Below are positions 59,686 through 64,000 of a stretch of DNA of 64,000 nt, one piece after another. The stretch comes from Prunella strophiata (lineage: Eukaryota; Chordata; Aves; Passeriformes; Prunellidae), in assembly GCA_036583965.1 (NCBI GenBank), contig JAZBQD010000015.1, forward strand, positions 87,969,309 to 88,033,308. The letters run 5' to 3'. The first letter of the stretch is position 1; each line of letters opens with the position of its first letter. Both the position numbers and the translations under genes were made by a program. Below the pieces are notes generated by a model. It was given only the letters and a program-made list of their open reading frames with translations. It made no database searches and was not told the DNA's origin.

Positions 59686-62209
59686 ATGATCCTAGAGGTT
59701 TGTTCACTGTGTGCATCCAGATGTTGTCTCACAATCCTAATACAGCCTTTGGTTCTGCAAGTCATCTTCCATGTGGAGTTCCTCCTGCCATTTGGAGCAG
59801 ATTTTTGTCCCAGATCAAAACTCTAGATGAGGTTTTTAGAGAACTACTGCAACTGTAGATACTTAAGTATAAATTTCTAGAACCAAAGTCATGCTCCCGT
59901 TCAGTTCCCATTGTAGTCAATGAAAGTTAAATCAGTGGAGTTTATGGAATCATGTGATTTAGTTTACCTTGGAGCAGACACTTCTCAGCTGTCAGAAGAA
60001 TAGTTCTATAAGCTTCATTGACTGCATTGAGTAGGTCTCCTTTGACTGTAGTAGGAATTCATACACTGACTGCATATTAAGTGCCTTAATCTTGAACCAA
60101 ATCCCACCATTGCAGCCAGCTGCTTAAATGACTCTGCCCATTTGGAGGACTTCCCTAACTGGGATTATGGCCTTGTCTTGAAATTTATATTCCCACATAT
60201 GTAGAGCTGCCATATTTTCTTTCATAGCAGGGCTGTTTGACATGGTACATACACACTTTAACCTTTCAGGCATCTTTTTATTTGCATACAGACAGTCCTG
60301 CAGCTGTGGCAGCCCCAAGCCCACTGTGGCTAAGCAGACCAAGTATTTACCAGTTACTTGAGATCTTTCTCTGTGTATTTGTATGTCAGGTTTGTATATT
60401 AACCAGTGGTATGAAGAATACCAACTTAGGTTATGGAATATGGGTAAATTAATTACATGACAATCCACAAGGTCTTGTTCTATGAGTGTGTATAGGTGCA
60501 CAGAAACTGTATTATGGGTCACAGATTACTGTAGCGTTCAGGTAGTACAATAAGATCAAATTATGTGTTTGAGGACTTGACTGGAGATAAAAGTTTCCTC
60601 TGTTTTCTCCTTGGAAATTGGGAAAAGCTGAAGTAGTAAACGCCACTGCTCATGACCTTTAGTTACCAAGGGAAAAAGCATTTTTCCATTGTTTCTTACA
60701 TGTCTTGTCTATCTGTTTATACATGGGCCAGGCCTGTATTCTCTAGTACTTTATTTTTGTATTAGGAAGTTGTTTCTGCCCCATGGGAGACTCTTCATCC
60801 TCCTTTCGAGAGTAAATAAAGAATGCTATTCACCATAACAATAAGTCTAGAAAAAGTAACAGAAAACAAAATGTCCCTGTATACATTTTGAATAGCTGAA
60901 AGTTGATTACATCAATGCTCTGCTAATCATCTTCAGATTTTAATGCCAAAAACCAGAAGGCTGTGAATTGTATGAACCAGAGGTTGGAACTAAGAGAAAG
61001 ATCAATAGCTTAATGTAAGGAAATGTAGACTGAATGTGTGTTGAGTAGTTTCCTAATAGAAGTAACCACTGGTATGCAGAACAAACTTCTGTGGTCCACA
61101 GAGGATTTCAGATAAAATGGGTATTTTTATTATTTCTCAAAATACTACAGAAGTTATATGTGAAAAATACAGGGCAGAAGAGAGATCTTGTGTTATATCC
61201 TCATCTCCTCTATGTCCTGTGGTCCCATGTCCTAGGGGTTCCTTTGTTGTATGACATTTAAGATACAGAGCACATGGAGTCAGGAAAACAGATCACAAAT
61301 TCCTGTTTGTACTGGTTATTCCTTTGCTCCCCTCCTGTGATGCTGCAGAAAGTTAGAAAACTCTTGATGTTGTAACCTGAAGCTCCACCAGACAAAGAGG
61401 AGATTGTAACAGAGAGAGTCTAGGATTTGCCTGCCTGGGCAAGATATGGCATTCCCAGAAGTGCCAATTCCTTGTCTGCAGATCATGAGCTGGAGACCTG
61501 TTTATGTGCTGTGCAAGTTACTGCTACTGGCTGAACGCCAGCCTGTAGTGTGGGGGATCCCCTTGTGAAATTTCTTCCAAGAACTAAATATGAATTCCAT
61601 TAATTCACTCTTACTAGAGAACATGGGTGTTAAATAGTTATGTGCATTAACTTTTAAAAATCCAGTCTGGGGTAGTTCAAAGAGCTCCAACAGTGAAATA
61701 AAAATAAAATCCTCTTCACCTCAAAGGTAGTGGTTGTAGGGTAAACTTCAGGTATTGAATCATCTGTTCCTTTGGAAAAGTAAATGATTCTAAATTGTTG
61801 GAGCACTTCCCTCTTTTCTTCTAGTGATCATAGAAGAGTACAAGAGGAATTCCATGAATATTATCCAGGTGAAGGAAAATAGGAACTGACCTAAAATATT
61901 CATATCATGTTGGCTAAAGCATCAGCTAACAAGGCAGCATGTACTTAAGACTGCTTCTTTCTCTGAGCAACATCCAGAATTTTAGACATGACCTTAAGGA
62001 AATGGCTTCTGGAATGGTCATTTTGCTGGATGCTTGTTAAGAATGAACAGAGTTTTACACCTTTTGGAAGTCCCTTTTACTTAAAGCAACTGTGACTGTC
62101 AGTCACTGGCAATGCTCATAATGTTTTGGGAAAACTGATTACAATTCCTATGTGTGCAGATATTAAAAGGAGGCAGAGTTTTCCCTAATCTGCTGTCAAA
62201 TGCTAATTT

Positions 62210-62400
62210 GTTTTAAATTGACAAATAAAATGAAATTCTAATAAATGTGGGCATTTGATAAAGCCAAATTTTTTAATAGATTTTATTTATAAAAAATAAA
62301 AAATTTTGGAAAAATAAAATATCTTTGGAAAAATACACAAGGCAAATGTAAGTATTCCATTTGAAAATTTCAAATTATTTCTTAGACTGTTGCAGTAAAA
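62210..62400. repeat. AT-rich tract
   Basis: Dense A- and T-runs, including TTTATTTATAAAAAATAAAA and repeated GGAAAAATA. It resembles the base composition of matrix-attachment sequences, but nothing more specific can be said. Confidence 0.5.
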
Positions 62401-62584
62401 CAAAGTTAGTATTGCTACTGTAAAGGCATGACATGTCATGAGCATGGCTTTAAAAAAAGCTGAGGTAATTTCTTGTTTGTTTTATTTTGCCTTTTGATTT
62501 CTCCACTTTTTAATTTTTAGTCTCTGGTCTTCACACTTTCAAGTTTTCTCCACAATAGCAAGGCCTATGTATTTTATAATAATT

Positions 62585-62604
62585 ATATATGTATGTATGT
62601 ACGT
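62585..62604 (+). repeat. TATG microsatellite, short
   Basis: Four to five imperfect units of TATG (one TACG) in an AT-rich setting. Confidence 0.75.
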
Positions 62605-64000
62605 ATTTTACCAAATATATTATATTATTGGGAAACTAAGTGACTCAAGGAAAGGGCCTTCAAGAGAAACATTAAATACTCTGAGATACTCATAGGAGTT
62701 GACAGCATAAAATGAGGGAGTATTTGCAAAGGCTCCATAACAGTGAATAGAGAGAAAGCCTCTGGAATGGTTAGGTTGGGCTTCTGTTCTGGATGACCTT
62801 GTTCTCCATTGGGGTAACTTCTCCACTGCCTGTAAAAAGAAGCATGGTCTCACCAGGCTGGAGATGGCTTTTGTGAACTGCTCTTAAAGGGATCATGAAG
62901 GGAGACTTTTAATGTAACAAGCTGCACTTCAAATCCCATGTATCTGTGGTGATTTCAGGATACATGAGGGCTGTAATTCTGTCCTGAATGAGACTGTTCA
63001 AGCACTGTTCCAGCTTACCAGAGAGCTAACACTTCCTGTGTGCCTAGATCCATACAGAATAGCTGCTGCTGGATACCTGCTGGAGTTTGGGAAGGGGTGA
63101 TAAACAGGTTTGTGACAGCCCGTTTGATACGCTGTGACACTAATAGCTGGAGAGAGTGCTCCGTAGGTAGGGAACCGCTGTGCGGAATTAGTCAGTCACC
63201 AATCTGCTCACAGCACCGTACCAGGAGTAGGCTGCGAATTTGAGCCAGACAGTTGGTGCTCTCCTGTAGGCATCCAGACAAGCCCGTTCTGAGATGACAT
63301 TTGCTATGCTACAGATATGTCATGGATCATTTTTCACAGCCCTGTTGAAGTGGCTTATTTATTATCATCTGTTCTGGTGTTATATCCTGGACATAGGAGA
63401 ACTGTTTACTGTACCAGAGTGCCAGGAATTCCTTGTTACTGTGCAATCTGATTCCAGGAGAAGGCTTAGGATAAGTCTCGTTGCTTTCCTCAAGGCTGCC
63501 ACTGCTACAGCAAGACACTCCAGACTGAGCCACCGAGTCAAATCCCAGGAGTTACAGCTGAAGTTAGTGGTTTGATATTTAAGTGAATAACCTCTAAGTG
63601 AAGAAGTACTGGATTCGTCATCATTCCACTTGCCTCAGCTTTAGAAATCAAATACCGAAATTGTTGCCAGCAGAACAATTTGACCTTGGGTGTAGGCAGC
63701 TCTGTCATTAGTCCACTCGAGATTTGCTGAAGTCACATTATCAAGAGCAGTGATTCTCAGCTATGCTTCACAGATTGCTAGCGGCTTGCAAAGCCATGCT
63801 GCCTTAAAAGGTTGGTGTTACAAGGCAGTGTGGTAGCCCAGAGTACATTCAGAAAGTTGACAGTGATCCATGAACAGGATGCCAAGGAATTGCTGCCATT
63901 ACTGTGCTAGAGCGTGGGGAGTTTTCAGTGTTACTTTTCACAGGGAAAGGAACTAATGACTTTAAGAAATGGTAACCGGACATGGTTCTTGTGTTTTCTA

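Larger units (their letters stand above)
52681..64000. other. Non-coding region to window end
   Basis: No supported gene in about 11 kb. The longest frames (137 codons at 55,150-55,563 plus; 132 codons minus near 60,300; 110 codons at 59,526-59,858 plus) have no recognisable domain. Positions 62,210-62,400 are extremely AT-rich. Positions 63,040-63,240 contain slightly more CpG than their surroundings but no supported exon. Confidence 0.6.

Overview
The window looks like avian nuclear DNA, probably intergenic sequence or the interior of a very long intron. The evidence is four fragments of chicken-repeat-1 (CR1) LINEs, two of which end in the typical TCATAGAATG motif (seen in antisense). Repeat density is otherwise low, and the background is AT-leaning with sparse CpG. 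I found no open reading frame that I recognise as a protein-coding gene, and no tRNA, rRNA or other RNA gene. The short frames scattered through the window have the length and composition expected by chance.

Layout. Positions 1-9,540 are AT-rich non-coding DNA with a purine/G-quadruplex tract, a palindrome and simple repeats. Positions 9,540-9,960 are a small CpG-rich patch with a GC box, a TATA-like box and a strong splice donor, so possibly a promoter and first exon. Positions 9,960-37,600 are again non-coding, with two CR1 fragments (15,988-16,170 plus; 28,127-28,850 minus) and a second weak TATA-plus-donor candidate near 11,830. A CpG island starts near 37,880. At 38,266 it turns into a 5.13-kb GC-rich tandem array that ends at 43,398 and is followed directly by a second CpG island to about 43,850. 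From there to 64,000 the DNA is non-coding, with two more minus-strand CR1 fragments, a strong G-run tract and microsatellites.

The array is the outstanding feature. Read by eye, essentially all of it resolves into 12-13-bp words of two main types, GCGTGCCCTGTC-like and TCGCGCAGTTGC-like. These build four modules (A 128 bp, B 36 bp, C 86 bp, D 43 bp). The order A-B-C-D forms a 293/294-bp higher-order repeat whose copies appear near-identical by eye, and the copy lengths recur as 293-293-294, giving an 880-bp super-repeat. To the right, the modules are shuffled, amplified (up to five B in a row) and fused into chimeras. Diverged words survive at the left edge and in one 62-bp internal island. 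Two plus-strand frames are stop-free across the whole array and the third is broken only in the diverged island. The 293-bp period shifts frame at most copies, so I read the kilobase-long frames as a by-product of composition. Each 293-bp unit carries four CACGTG E-boxes and one TCGCGA core. The array may be a regulatory or recombination-shaped minisatellite grown inside a CpG island, but that function is inference.
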